Both the position numbers and the translations under genes were made by a program. Positions 15,938 to 24,252 of a stretch of DNA of 64,000 nt are shown here, piece after piece. The notes beneath the pieces were generated by a model. The model was not told the origin of the DNA and did not search any database. It saw only the letters and a list, made by a program, of their open reading frames with translations. Source of the stretch: Planctomycetota bacterium (GTDB taxonomy: Bacteria > Planctomycetota > Phycisphaerae > UBA1845). Each line of letters starts with the position of its first letter. Position 1 is the stretch's first letter. Where the stretch lies: positions 62,001-126,000 of the forward strand of contig JACQXM010000027.1 in the NCBI GenBank assembly GCA_016208685.1, given 5' to 3'.

Positions 15938-18328
15938 TTGAGGCCACTCCGGCTTCCATCGCTGGCGAGGGCGTGCGCACTGCGTGTGGCCCATGCGCCC
16001 GAAGTTGCGGCGCCCGGTGTGTCGCTCCGTACCCCGCTCTTGGCCGTGTTGCCTCTGTTCCTCACGGTCGCCGTCGCCGCGCAACCGCCGCCGGAACCCC
16101 CCGGCGGCGGCGGCGGCAAGTTCATAACCGGGGTGGAGTTCGAAGGCCTGTCGCGATCGACGCCGGCCTTCGCCGCTGACCTGGTCCGACTGCGGGCGGG
16201 GGATCCCTACGACCCGCGAACCCTCGACGAAGCCGTCGAACGGTTGCTACGGACGGGCCGCTACCTTTCGGTGCGCTACTCCACTGCGGACGAACCGGAC
16301 GGGGTACGCGTGACGTTCGTGGTGGCCGAACGAGCCCTCCTCACCGTGGTGCGGTTCGCGGGCAACCACAAATTCAACGAACGCAAGCTCCGGGACCAGG
16401 CGGGTCTGAAGCTCAACGAGCCCGTCGACCGCTTCGCCCTGCGCGATGCCCAGGAGGCTATTCTGAGGCTGTACCGCGAGGCGGGCTACAGCGACGTGGG
16501 CGTTTCTTTCAACGAAGACGAGGTCGATCGCAGCGGCGAGGTTCTCTACACCATCGAGGAGGGCCGGCGCACGCGGGTCCGCAAGATCGTCTTCGAGGGC
16601 AACGCCTCCATCCGCGCCCGGGAACTCAAGAAACAGGTGGAAACCAAGCCCGCGTTCTGGTTCTTCCGTGCCGGAGCCCTGGAGAAGGACCGCCTGGAGA
16701 CCGACGTGGCGCAGGTGCAGAAGTACTATCGCGACCAGGGCTTCCTCGACGCGCGGGTGTCGGTCCGCCAGGAGGAGATCAAAGCGAGCGACCTTCGCCT
16801 GGTGTTTACCATCGAGGAGGGCACGCGGTACACGGTGGAAACGCTCACCTTCACCGGGCAGACGTTCTTTTCCACCGAGGACCTGGAACGCATGAGCCGG
16901 ACACGGGTCGGCGGGTACATCGTGCAGCCCGACCTGGATGCTGACGTTCGCGCCATCCGCGATGCCTACGGTGAGGCGGGTTACATCTACGCCACGGTGC
17001 GCGCGGTTCGCGTGTTCTCCGACGCCCCGGGCCTGGTCCGGGTTACTATCGAGATCAGCGAGGGGGAACAATTCCGCGTCGGCCGCGTCGTGGTGCGCGG
17101 CAACGCCCGCACCAAGGACAAGGTCGTTCGCCGCGCGCTGAACCTCTACCCACCCGACGACCTCTTCAACCTGACCGAGGCGCGGGAGGCGGAGAAACGC
17201 CTGCTGGAGACCCGGGTGTTCAGTTCCGCCAGGGTGATCCCCGTGGGCGACGAGCCCGGGGTGCGCGACGTGGTGGTGGACGTTCAGGAATCGGAAAAGA
17301 CCGGCGATTTCCTCTTCGGCGTGGGCGTCACCAGCAACAGCGGCCTGGTGGGGTCGATCGTCCTTGATTTGCAGAACTTCGACATCGCCGATCGCCCGAA
17401 GACCTGGAAGGAGTTCTTCAAATTCAAGGCCTTCCACGGCGCCGGCCAGCGGTTGCGCGTGGAGCTTCAGCCGGGAACGGAGGTCAGCCGCTTCCGCATC
17501 GACTTCACCGAGCCCTACCTTTTCGACAAGCCGCTGCGCTTTGATACCGGGCTGTTCTACTTCGAGCGCGACCGCGATGGCTACGCCGAGACGCGGGTGG
17601 GGAGCACCGTGAGCCTGGGCAAGCGGTTCGAACGCGGGCGGCTCGCCGGCTGGTCCGGCGAGTTGGCCCTCTCGTTGGAACAGGTCACTATCGACGATCT
17701 GGACCTGTTCACCGCCCGTGATATTCGCGACGACGAGGGCGATCACTTCCTCCCCAGCGTCAAAGGCACGTTGCTGCGCGACCGCACGGACAGCCGCTTC
17801 ATCCCCACCACCGGGGACCGGCTCCGCGTGAGCTACGAGCAGTTCTTCGGCGACTATTCCTTCGGCAAGCTGAACGCCGGATACAGTTGGTATAAAACGC
17901 TGCGCACCGACGCCCTGGATCGCAAGAGCGTCCTCAACCTTCGCGCCGAGGGCGGCATCATCGTAGGCGACGCGCCGGTCTTCGAGCGTTATTACGCCGG
18001 AGGCATCGGTTCCATCCGCGGCTTCAAGTTCCGCGGCGTGGGCGAGCGCGCGGGGCTGGACGACAACAACGTCGGCGGCGACTACCTGGTGCTCCTCGGC
18101 GCCGAATACAGCTTTCCCGTCTACGGCGACAACGTCCGCGGACACGTGTTCCTGGACACGGGAACCGCCGGCTCGGGGGCCTATCGCGCCGCGGTGGGCG
18201 TGGGCGTGCGCTTGACCATCGATCTGCTCGGCCCCCTGCCGCTGGAGTTCAACATCGCCCTGCCCATCGCCTCGGATGCCGACGACGACGAACAGGTGTT
18301 CAGCTTCGTGGTAGGGAGTTTGTTCTAA
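15938..18328 (+). CDS. bamA: Outer-membrane protein assembly factor BamA
   Basis: After a hydrophobic signal segment (LLAVLPLFLTVAVAA) come five POTRA-like repeats. These include FITGVEFEGLSRSTPAFAAD, TVVRFAGNHKFNERKLRDQAGLK, RKIVFEGNASIRARELKKQV, VETLTFTGQTFFSTEDLE and GRVVVRGNARTKDKVVRRAL. A C-terminal 16-strand barrel follows, with the IGSIRGFKFRGVGERAG lid-lock loop and a terminal aromatic strand (VFSFVVGSLF). BamA folds and inserts outer-membrane beta-barrels. The start is uncertain: TTG 15938 has an AGGA site seven bases away, while GTG 16019 begins right at the signal peptide. Either gives about 770-796 residues, normal for the family. It heads the bamA-skp-lpxD-lpxC/fabZ-lpxA order. 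Confidence 0.93.
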   Translation: MRPLRLPSLARACALRVAHAPEVAAPGVSLRTPLLAVLPLFLTVAVAAQPPPEPPGGGGGKFITGVEFEGLSRSTPAFAADLVRLRAGDPYDPRTLDEAVERLLRTGRYLSVRYSTADEPDGVRVTFVVAERALLTVVRFAGNHKFNERKLRDQAGLKLNEPVDRFALRDAQEAILRLYREAGYSDVGVSFNEDEVDRSGEVLYTIEEGRRTRVRKIVFEGNASIRARELKKQVETKPAFWFFRAGALEKDRLETDVAQVQKYYRDQGFLDARVSVRQEEIKASDLRLVFTIEEGTRYTVETLTFTGQTFFSTEDLERMSRTRVGGYIVQPDLDADVRAIRDAYGEAGYIYATVRAVRVFSDAPGLVRVTIEISEGEQFRVGRVVVRGNARTKDKVVRRALNLYPPDDLFNLTEAREAEKRLLETRVFSSARVIPVGDEPGVRDVVVDVQESEKTGDFLFGVGVTSNSGLVGSIVLDLQNFDIADRPKTWKEFFKFKAFHGAGQRLRVELQPGTEVSRFRIDFTEPYLFDKPLRFDTGLFYFERDRDGYAETRVGSTVSLGKRFERGRLAGWSGELALSLEQVTIDDLDLFTARDIRDDEGDHFLPSVKGTLLRDRTDSRFIPTTGDRLRVSYEQFFGDYSFGKLNAGYSWYKTLRTDALDRKSVLNLRAEGGIIVGDAPVFERYYAGGIGSIRGFKFRGVGERAGLDDNNVGGDYLVLLGAEYSFPVYGDNVRGHVFLDTGTAGSGAYRAAVGVGVRLTIDLLGPLPLEFNIALPIASDADDDEQVFSFVVGSLF

Positions 18329-18421
18329 GCGAGGGGCGCCGCGGCCCGGGAGTCCCTGGTCCAGTTGAGGTTTGTCGGCGGTACGCCTGCGGGCCGCCGT
18401 CCGCTCCAAGGGAGAACGACG

Positions 18422-19003
18422 ATGGTACGGTACGCCCGTTTGATGATGGCGATTGTGTTGTTGGCGCCCGCGCAAGCGCTGTTCGCCGAAGCGAACGTGG
18501 CGGTGGTGAACATCGGCGAAGTGTCGGAGAAATACCAGAAAACGGCCGACCTCGAGGCCCAGTTCGACGCCAAGCGCAAGAAGCTCAGCGACGAGCGTGA
18601 CGCCCTGCGCGACAGGATCGAAAGGCTCACCCGTTCCTTGAAAGAGGAGTTCAAGCCCGGCACAGACGAATTCCGCGAGCGGCGCAAGGAGCTGGCGATG
18701 CTCGAGGCCCAGCTCCAGTACTTCATCGATTCCGAAAGCAAGCAGGTGGAGCAGGAGCTGGCGGATTCCCTGCGCAGCATTTTCGACGACGTACAGGCCG
18801 TCATCCGCGAAGTGGCGAAGGAGAAGGGAGTCGACGTCGTGCTCGCCGCCGACCGCATGCCCGACGCCTCGGGCGAAAACCCCACCCAGGTGCGTCAAAC
18901 CATCGTCTTGCAGAAAGTGCTATACTGGAGCCCGCGCGTCGATTTGACTGCCGACGTGGTGGCCCGCCTGAACGCCAAGTACAAGGCCCCCGCGGGCAAG
19001 TAG
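18422..19003 (+). CDS. skp: Periplasmic chaperone Skp/OmpH
   Basis: The 193-residue product has a signal peptide (ending about ALFAEA), the beta-strand ANVAVVNIGEVSEKYQK that starts the Skp core, and a long charged coiled coil (LEAQFDAKRKKLSDERDALRDRIERLTRSLKEEFK). A second helical arm and the C-terminal strand (GVDVVLAADRM, VDLTADVVARLNAKY) close the fold. Trimeric Skp holds unfolded outer-membrane proteins during transit to BamA. Its position directly after bamA and before lpxD is the conserved gram-negative arrangement. It starts at ATG 18422 with a GGGAG site. Confidence 0.9.
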   Translation: MVRYARLMMAIVLLAPAQALFAEANVAVVNIGEVSEKYQKTADLEAQFDAKRKKLSDERDALRDRIERLTRSLKEEFKPGTDEFRERRKELAMLEAQLQYFIDSESKQVEQELADSLRSIFDDVQAVIREVAKEKGVDVVLAADRMPDASGENPTQVRQTIVLQKVLYWSPRVDLTADVVARLNAKYKAPAGK

Positions 19004-19065
19004 GCGGCCGGGCCCGGCTCCAGGCCGGCCGCGGCACCACGTCGAGCCGACGGGCTGGGAATGCC

Positions 19066-20112
19066 ATGACCAGAGCCTTTACACCGCGACAGATCGCGGA
19101 AGCCGTCGCCGGCACGCTCCGCGGACCGGAATCCGGCACCATCACCGGTGTCGCCGACGTCGTCGAAGCGGGCCCGCAGCACGCGACCTTCGTCACCCAG
19201 CCCCGCTACGTCGAGAAGCTCAAGACCAGCCGCGCCGGGCTGGTCCTGGTCCCCGCCGACTTCGGCGCGACGCCCATGCCCGCCATCCTGTGCCAGCGGA
19301 TTGACCGTGCCGTGGCCCAACTACTGGGGTTGTTCGCGACCCCGGTCGCGACGGTGCCGCCGGGGGTTCACGCCCAGGCAATCGTGGCGTCGTCGGCCGT
19401 ACTCGGCCCCGAGGCCGCTATCGGCCCCTTCGTCACCATCCAGGAACACGCCCGCGTCGGCGCGCGGAGCGCACTGCACGCCGGCGTGTTCGTCGGGCGC
19501 GACTCGGTGCTGGGCGACGATTGCGTCCTGTGGCCCAACGTCGTGGTGCGCGACGGATGCACGCTCGGCAACCGTGTGGTGATCCACTCCAATTCCGTCA
19601 TCGGAGCCGACGGCTTTGGCTACTACTTTGAGGGCGGTCGGCACCACAAGGTCCCGCATGTCGGCGGCGTCGTTATCGAGGACGACGTGGAAATCGGCGC
19701 TTGTTGCTGCGTGGACCGGGCCAAGTTCGGCCACACCGTCGTCGGGCGGGGTACGAAGATTGATAATTTCGTGCAGATCGGCCACAATTGTCGCATCGGC
19801 GCCCACTGCGTGATGGTGGCGCAAGCCGGGACGGCGGGCAGCAGCCGCGTCGGTGACTACTCTGTGCTGGCGGCCCGTGCCGGCATCCTGGACAACGTAG
19901 TCGTAGGCGACCGCGCCACGGTGGCGGCGATCGCGGTCGTCGCACGGGACGTCCCCGCCGGTGCCACGGTCTCCGGATTCCCGGCGCAGGACCACCGCGC
20001 CGAACTGCGCGAACGCGCGGCACTGCGCCGACTGCCGGAGCTGGTGGACCAGGTTCGGAAGTTGATGGCTCAGGTGGAGCGGCTTGAAGCAGCAACACAC
20101 CATCGCACGTGA
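19066..20112 (+). CDS. lpxD: UDP-3-O-acylglucosamine N-acyltransferase LpxD (copy 2)
   Basis: The 348-residue protein has the same layout as copy 1: N-terminal domain (ATFVTQPRYVEKLKTSRAGLVLVPADF), hexapeptide beta-helix (residues about 100-300) and C-terminal coiled tail. The DNFVQIGHNCRIGAHC segment carries the expected catalytic His, and it has the classical GADGFGYYFEGG motif that copy 1 keeps only as EDGLGYAP. Its place between skp and lpxC is the canonical one, so this is probably the housekeeping enzyme. The end overlaps the lpxC/fabZ start by 29 bases. The tail runs into a Gln/Glu-rich coil. Confidence 0.93.
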   Translation: MTRAFTPRQIAEAVAGTLRGPESGTITGVADVVEAGPQHATFVTQPRYVEKLKTSRAGLVLVPADFGATPMPAILCQRIDRAVAQLLGLFATPVATVPPGVHAQAIVASSAVLGPEAAIGPFVTIQEHARVGARSALHAGVFVGRDSVLGDDCVLWPNVVVRDGCTLGNRVVIHSNSVIGADGFGYYFEGGRHHKVPHVGGVVIEDDVEIGACCCVDRAKFGHTVVGRGTKIDNFVQIGHNCRIGAHCVMVAQAGTAGSSRVGDYSVLAARAGILDNVVVGDRATVAAIAVVARDVPAGATVSGFPAQDHRAELRERAALRRLPELVDQVRKLMAQVERLEAATHHRT

Positions 20113-21403
20113 GGTGGAAATCGAAGGCCGGGGGCTGTTCACCGGCGAACCGGTTTCCATGCGCGTCCGCGCCGGAGCCCCCTACACCGGCATCTGGTTC
20201 GTCCGCACCGACCAATCGCCCCCCATCCGCATCGCGGCGCGGGTGGAGAATGTTTCCAAGCGCGCCCGGCGGACCTCGCTACGCAACGGAAGCGTTGCCA
20301 TCGAGACGGTGGAGCACTGCCTCAGTGCCTGCGCCGGCCTGGGGCTGGACAACCTCGAGATCGAGCTCAACGCCAACGAGCTTCCCGGCGCCGACGGCAG
20401 CAGCCTGCCCTTCGTGGAGCGCTTCCGCGAGGCGGGCATCGCGCCGCAGGACGCGCCGTGCGAACCGCACGTCATTGACGAGATGGCCCGCGTCGTCGAG
20501 GGCGACTGCGAACTGGTGGCCTTGCCGCCGCTGGACCCGGGCTGCGAATCCCTGGAGATCACGTACGATCTCGACTACGGGCAGACCGGTCCCATCGGGC
20601 GCCAGATGCTCCGTGTCACGTTGACGCCGGACGCCTTCGTCACCAGCATCGCTCCGGCGCGAACGTTCCTGCTGGAGCAAGAGGCGGCGCAACTTCGTGA
20701 CGCGGGACTGGGAAAGCACCTGAGCTATCACGACGTGCTGGTGTTCGGCGAGAACGGCCCCATCGACAACACGCTGCGCTTCCCCGACGAATGCGTGCGG
20801 CACAAGATCCTCGACCTCCTGGGTGACCTGTACCTGCTCGGCCGGCCGATCGTGGGCCGCATCCACGCCCGCAAGAGCGGGCACGCGCTCAACCATGAAC
20901 TGGTCCGCGTGTTACAGGAACGGCAGGCGGCGCGCCAACGCCAGGCCTTCTTGCGCCGCCCGCCGGCGCTCGACATCCACCGCGTACAGCGCATTCTGCC
21001 CCACCGCTACCCCTTCCTGATGATTGACCGGGTGCTGGAAATCGAGGGCAGCAAGCGCGTGGTGGGCGTCAAGAACGTGACCATCAACGAGGCCTTCTTC
21101 CAGGGCCATTACCCCGGCGAACCCATCATGCCCGGAGTGCTCATCATCGAGGCCATCGCCCAGCTCGGTGGCGTGCTGCTCGCCCAGGAGCTGGAGCACA
21201 AGGGCAAAGTGGCGATGCTCCTGAGCATGGACAAGGTGAAGTTCCGCCGCGCGGTCCGTCCCGGCGACCAGCTCATTCTGGAAGCGGAGGCGGTTCACGT
21301 GCGCTCTTCCATCGGACACGTGCGGGGGCGGGCCTGCGTCGGCGGCGAACTGGCAGCCGAGGCGGAAATCAAATTCGTCCTCCGCGACGCGGAGGCCCAC
21401 TGA
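20084..21403 (+). CDS. lpxC/fabZ: Bifunctional LpxC deacetylase / FabZ dehydratase fusion
   Basis: Residues 1-290 are Lpx[24 protein letters not shown] with zinc ligand His78, then [17 protein letters not shown] with His240 and Asp244, and GHALNHELV with His267. Residues 295-439 are Fab[22 protein letters not shown], then [23 protein letters not shown] with catalytic His342 and Glu356. LpxC commits UDP-acyl-GlcNAc to lipid A; FabZ dehydrates 3-hydroxyacyl-ACP in fatty-acid synthesis, so the fusion couples use of the shared 3-hydroxyacyl pool. Such fusions are known in Bacteroidota, Chlorobiota and Planctomycetota. Translation starts at TTG 20084 inside lpxD, preceded by GGTGGAG. Confidence 0.95.
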   Translation: MKQQHTIAREVEIEGRGLFTGEPVSMRVRAGAPYTGIWFVRTDQSPPIRIAARVENVSKRARRTSLRNGSVAIETVEHCLSACAGLGLDNLEIELNANELPGADGSSLPFVERFREAGIAPQDAPCEPHVIDEMARVVEGDCELVALPPLDPGCESLEITYDLDYGQTGPIGRQMLRVTLTPDAFVTSIAPARTFLLEQEAAQLRDAGLGKHLSYHDVLVFGENGPIDNTLRFPDECVRHKILDLLGDLYLLGRPIVGRIHARKSGHALNHELVRVLQERQAARQRQAFLRRPPALDIHRVQRILPHRYPFLMIDRVLEIEGSKRVVGVKNVTINEAFFQGHYPGEPIMPGVLIIEAIAQLGGVLLAQELEHKGKVAMLLSMDKVKFRRAVRPGDQLILEAEAVHVRSSIGHVRGRACVGGELAAEAEIKFVLRDAEAH

Positions 21404-21422
21404 TCCAGGCGTGGAGAATCTC

Positions 21423-22508
21423 GTGGCGGTAACGGTACATCCTACGGCGATCGTCGAACGCGGGGCGGAGCTGGCACGGGACGTCAGCATCGGTCCCTAC
21501 GCCTACGTCGGCCCCAACGTGCGCCTCGGCGAGGGTTGCCGCGTCCACCACCACGCCACCATCGACGGCTACACCGCCCTGGGTGAGGGCTGCGAAGTGT
21601 TCCCCCAGGCGGTGCTCGGTACGCAGCCCCAGGACATCAAGTTCCGGGGCGAGCGCACCACCCTGGAGATCGGCAAACACAATGTCTTCCGCGAGATGGT
21701 TACCGTCCACCCCGGCACCGCCAACGGACTGGGATACACCCGCATCGGCGACCACAATCTGCTGCTGGTGGGCGTTCACGTGGCCCACGATTGCACCATC
21801 GAAAACCGCTGCATCATCGCCAACTACGTGCAGTTCGCCGGGCATGTGTACGTGGAAAGCAACGTCAACATGGGCGGTAACAGCGCCGTGCACCACTTCG
21901 TCACCGTCGGCCGGCACGCCTTCATCGGCGGCATGACGCGCGTGGCCGCCGACGTTCCGCCCTATATGGTGGTGGTGGCGGCGCGGGGATCGCGCAGCGA
22001 AATCCGCATGGTCAACGGCGTCGGGCTTCAGCGCAGCGGCTTTTCCAACGAGGACATCGGCGCGTTGAAATCGGCGTTCATGCAGCTCTATTCGCGGCGG
22101 GCGCGGCAAAGCCCCCAGCCCATTCGTGACCGGGTGCAGGCGCTGCTCGACGCACCGGATGCGAATCCGCACGTGCGCTATCTGTGCGAGTTCCTGCTCC
22201 GCGGCTTCGACATGGGTCGACACGGCCGGTACCTGGAATCGCTCCGAAACGACCCGGTACACCGCCGCTCCTGGCGGCTCGAGGAGGACCGCCGCGTGAC
22301 CGTGGACGTCGTGGGGCGGGGGTCGGTGCAACAGCGGTCCGCGCCGCCGCAGGATCGTGGACTCAAAGTGGTCGAGCTCACGGCGCACGCCGAGCCCGGC
22401 TGGACCTTCACCGGCTGGAACGGGAACCTCTCCGGCGCGGGCAATCCCGCCAGCGTGGTGCTGGACGGACACAAGCGGATCACGGCGACGTTCGCGCGGC
22501 AGGGGTAG
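21423..22508 (+). CDS. lpxA: UDP-GlcNAc acyltransferase LpxA with C-terminal InlB-type repeat domain
   Basis: Residues 1-200 form the LpxA beta-helix (VTVHPTAIVERGAELARDVSIGPYAYVG, QDIKFRGERTTLEIGKHN) with catalytic His122 in VHVAHDCTI. Residues 200-280 are the helical C-domain (SNEDIGALKSAFMQLYSRR). The protein is 361 residues instead of about 260. Residues 291-361 (DVVGRGSV...ELTAHAEPGWTFTGWNGNLSG...VLDGHKRITATFA) form a divergent InlB B-repeat domain, which is normally found in secreted proteins. LpxA starts lipid A synthesis in the cytosol. GTG 21423 was chosen over GTG 21411 because of a GGAGA site just upstream. It follows lpxC/fabZ by 19 bases. Confidence 0.93.
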   Translation: MAVTVHPTAIVERGAELARDVSIGPYAYVGPNVRLGEGCRVHHHATIDGYTALGEGCEVFPQAVLGTQPQDIKFRGERTTLEIGKHNVFREMVTVHPGTANGLGYTRIGDHNLLLVGVHVAHDCTIENRCIIANYVQFAGHVYVESNVNMGGNSAVHHFVTVGRHAFIGGMTRVAADVPPYMVVVAARGSRSEIRMVNGVGLQRSGFSNEDIGALKSAFMQLYSRRARQSPQPIRDRVQALLDAPDANPHVRYLCEFLLRGFDMGRHGRYLESLRNDPVHRRSWRLEEDRRVTVDVVGRGSVQQRSAPPQDRGLKVVELTAHAEPGWTFTGWNGNLSGAGNPASVVLDGHKRITATFARQG

Positions 22509-22568
22509 CGGCGCGGCGTTTTCCCGCACAACCCACGGCCTTCAACGCGCCGTTCGGGGATGTTTCTC

Positions 22569-23594
22569 ATGACGGAATCACGGCTTCGGGTGGCGGTCAT
22601 TGGCGCCGGGCACATGGGGCGACATCACGCACGGGTCTACGGACAGCTTCCCGACTGCGAGTTGGTCGCTGTCATCGACAAGGATCTCGACCGCGCCCGG
22701 AAGGTTTCCGCAGAACACGGAGGACGTGCGGTCTCAAGCGTCGCCGAGGTTAACGGCGCACTCGATGCCGTGTCGGTGGCCGTCCCCACGGTTTACCACG
22801 CCGACGTCGCCATCCCGCTCATGGAGCGCGGCGTGGCGGTGCTGGTCGAAAAACCGCTGGCGCCGGACACCGCCAGTGCCCGTCAGCTCGTGGACGCCTC
22901 CCGCCGCAGCGGCGCCCTGCTGCAAGTGGGACACTCGGAGCGTTTCAATCCCGTGGTGCAGGCGATGCTGCGCATGGAGCTGACCCCCCGCTTCGTTGAG
23001 GCCCACCGCATCAGCCCCTTTACCTTCCGCAGCGCCGACGTGGGCGTGGTGTTCGACATGATGATCCACGACATCGACATCGTGCTGCATCTGGTCAAAC
23101 AGCCGCAGTACAGCGTGGACGCGGTGGGGGTCAGCGTGCTCGGCTCGTGCGAGGACGTGGCCAACGCCCGCATCCGCTTCGCGGACCACACGGTGGTGAA
23201 TCTTACCGCCTCGCGGCTGGCGCTGAAGACGGAACGCAAGATCCGCGTCTTCGCCCCCTCCGGCTACGTTTCGATGGACTATCAGAAGAAGTCCGGCGTG
23301 GCCATCAAGCTCGCCGACAACCTCGACCTCATCCGCATGGCGCGGGAGCGAAACTTTGAGGACCTCTCGCAGATGGCGACGCTCGATTTCGGCTCCATGG
23401 TGCGGATCGAGCCGCTCCAGGTGGACGACGTGGAGCCGTTAAAGGCGGAGATTGGAGCGTTTCTGGATTCGGTGCGCACCGGTTCCAGCGCGGCGGTCAG
23501 CGCCGAGGAGGGGTACGCGGCGGTGGCCATGGCGGAGCGCATCACCGCGGCCGTGCGCGAACAAGACTGGGGACAAGCGCTGATGCCCGCCTAG
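22569..23594 (+). CDS. Gfo/Idh/MocA family NAD(P)-dependent oxidoreductase
   Basis: The 341-residue product has a Rossmann N-domain (LRVAVIGAGHMGRHHARVYGQLPDCELVAVID, VLVEKPLA with the family EKP motif, LLQVGHSERFNP) and the alpha/beta C-domain (DVGVVFDMMIHDIDIVLHLVKQ). It is the last gene of the lipid A operon. A Gfo/Idh enzyme beside lpxA is often GnnA, which oxidises UDP-GlcNAc at C3 to allow a 3-amino lipid A; but its aminotransferase partner GnnB is not seen here, so that role is only a possibility. ATG 22569 is preferred for its GGGGA site. The gene converges on and overlaps a GNAT gene by four bases. Confidence 0.85.
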   Translation: MTESRLRVAVIGAGHMGRHHARVYGQLPDCELVAVIDKDLDRARKVSAEHGGRAVSSVAEVNGALDAVSVAVPTVYHADVAIPLMERGVAVLVEKPLAPDTASARQLVDASRRSGALLQVGHSERFNPVVQAMLRMELTPRFVEAHRISPFTFRSADVGVVFDMMIHDIDIVLHLVKQPQYSVDAVGVSVLGSCEDVANARIRFADHTVVNLTASRLALKTERKIRVFAPSGYVSMDYQKKSGVAIKLADNLDLIRMARERNFEDLSQMATLDFGSMVRIEPLQVDDVEPLKAEIGAFLDSVRTGSSAAVSAEEGYAAVAMAERITAAVREQDWGQALMPA

Positions 23595-24229
23595 CCCGCG
23601 CGCGTCGCCGTGCGCCGCAGCCGCTTCACCACCACCTCGCGGGAATTGCCGGGCACAGAGACGCTCACGAACCTTTGCTTTTCAAAGAGGCGAGGAACAC
23701 CGGTCCAGGCGAAGGCCGCCGGGATGCGGCTCTCCGGCGTGCCGTAGGGTTTGACGGGGTAGCCCTCCAGGGTTCGTGCCCCGTGCTTTCGTGCCACAGC
23801 GATGGCACTCTTGAGCAGCGCCGACGCCACGCCCTGGTTCCGCCATCCGGCGCGGATGTAGAAGCACACCACGGACCAGGTCTGCTCGTTCCACTCCGTC
23901 TGCAGGGCCTTGACCCGCCCCAGCCGCGGGAAATCTCCGCGCGGGCCGACGCAGCACCATCCCACCGGTTCGCCGGCGGCGAACGCCAGACACCCGGTCA
24001 CCTTGCCCGCACCAACCAAGCGCTCGAAATCGCGCCGGTTGCGGTCCCCCTTGCGCTCCTCCCACATCCGGCCACCGCGAGGAATGCGCCAGTACATGCA
24101 CCAGCACCCGCCGCAGGCGCCCTTGTCACCGAACAGCGCCTCGATCACCGGCCAGTCGTCTGAGCGCAACGGGCGGACGGAGAGCCGCGTCCTACGCGAT
24201 TCTGAACTGCGAACCCTGGGCTTTGGCAT
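23591..24229 (-). CDS. GNAT family N-acetyltransferase
   Basis: The product of about 212 residues has the GNAT fold: an opening TRLSVRPLRSDDWPVIEALFG, then GWCCVGPRGDFPRLGRV, the acetyl-CoA-binding block VVCFYIRAGWRNQGVASALLKSAIAVARKHGARTLEGYPV, and a closing strand. The segment GACGGCWCMYWRIPRG near residue 40 is a Cys/Trp-rich signature of one GNAT subgroup often annotated only as acetyltransferase. The substrate is unknown. ATG 24229 follows an AGGAGAGG site. It lies 23 bases downstream of the cysteine-rich lipoprotein gene, so they may be co-transcribed. Confidence 0.85.
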   Translation of the reverse strand: MPKPRVRSSESRRTRLSVRPLRSDDWPVIEALFGDKGACGGCWCMYWRIPRGGRMWEERKGDRNRRDFERLVGAGKVTGCLAFAAGEPVGWCCVGPRGDFPRLGRVKALQTEWNEQTWSVVCFYIRAGWRNQGVASALLKSAIAVARKHGARTLEGYPVKPYGTPESRIPAAFAWTGVPRLFEKQRFVSVSVPGNSREVVVKRLRRTATRAG

Positions 24230-24252
24230 TGGGAGCCTCTCCTTGGCTCCGA

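Noticed and set aside
16247..18898. 883-codon open frame on the minus strand opposite bamA and skp
   Set aside because: It is an antisense shadow of two clear genes; its translation has no domain, and a long open antisense frame is expected in very GC-rich coding DNA.
22569..23594. Firm GnnA assignment for the oxidoreductase behind lpxA
   Set aside because: The position suggests it, but its needed aminotransferase partner GnnB is not in the window and the Gfo/Idh family is too broad to fix the substrate.
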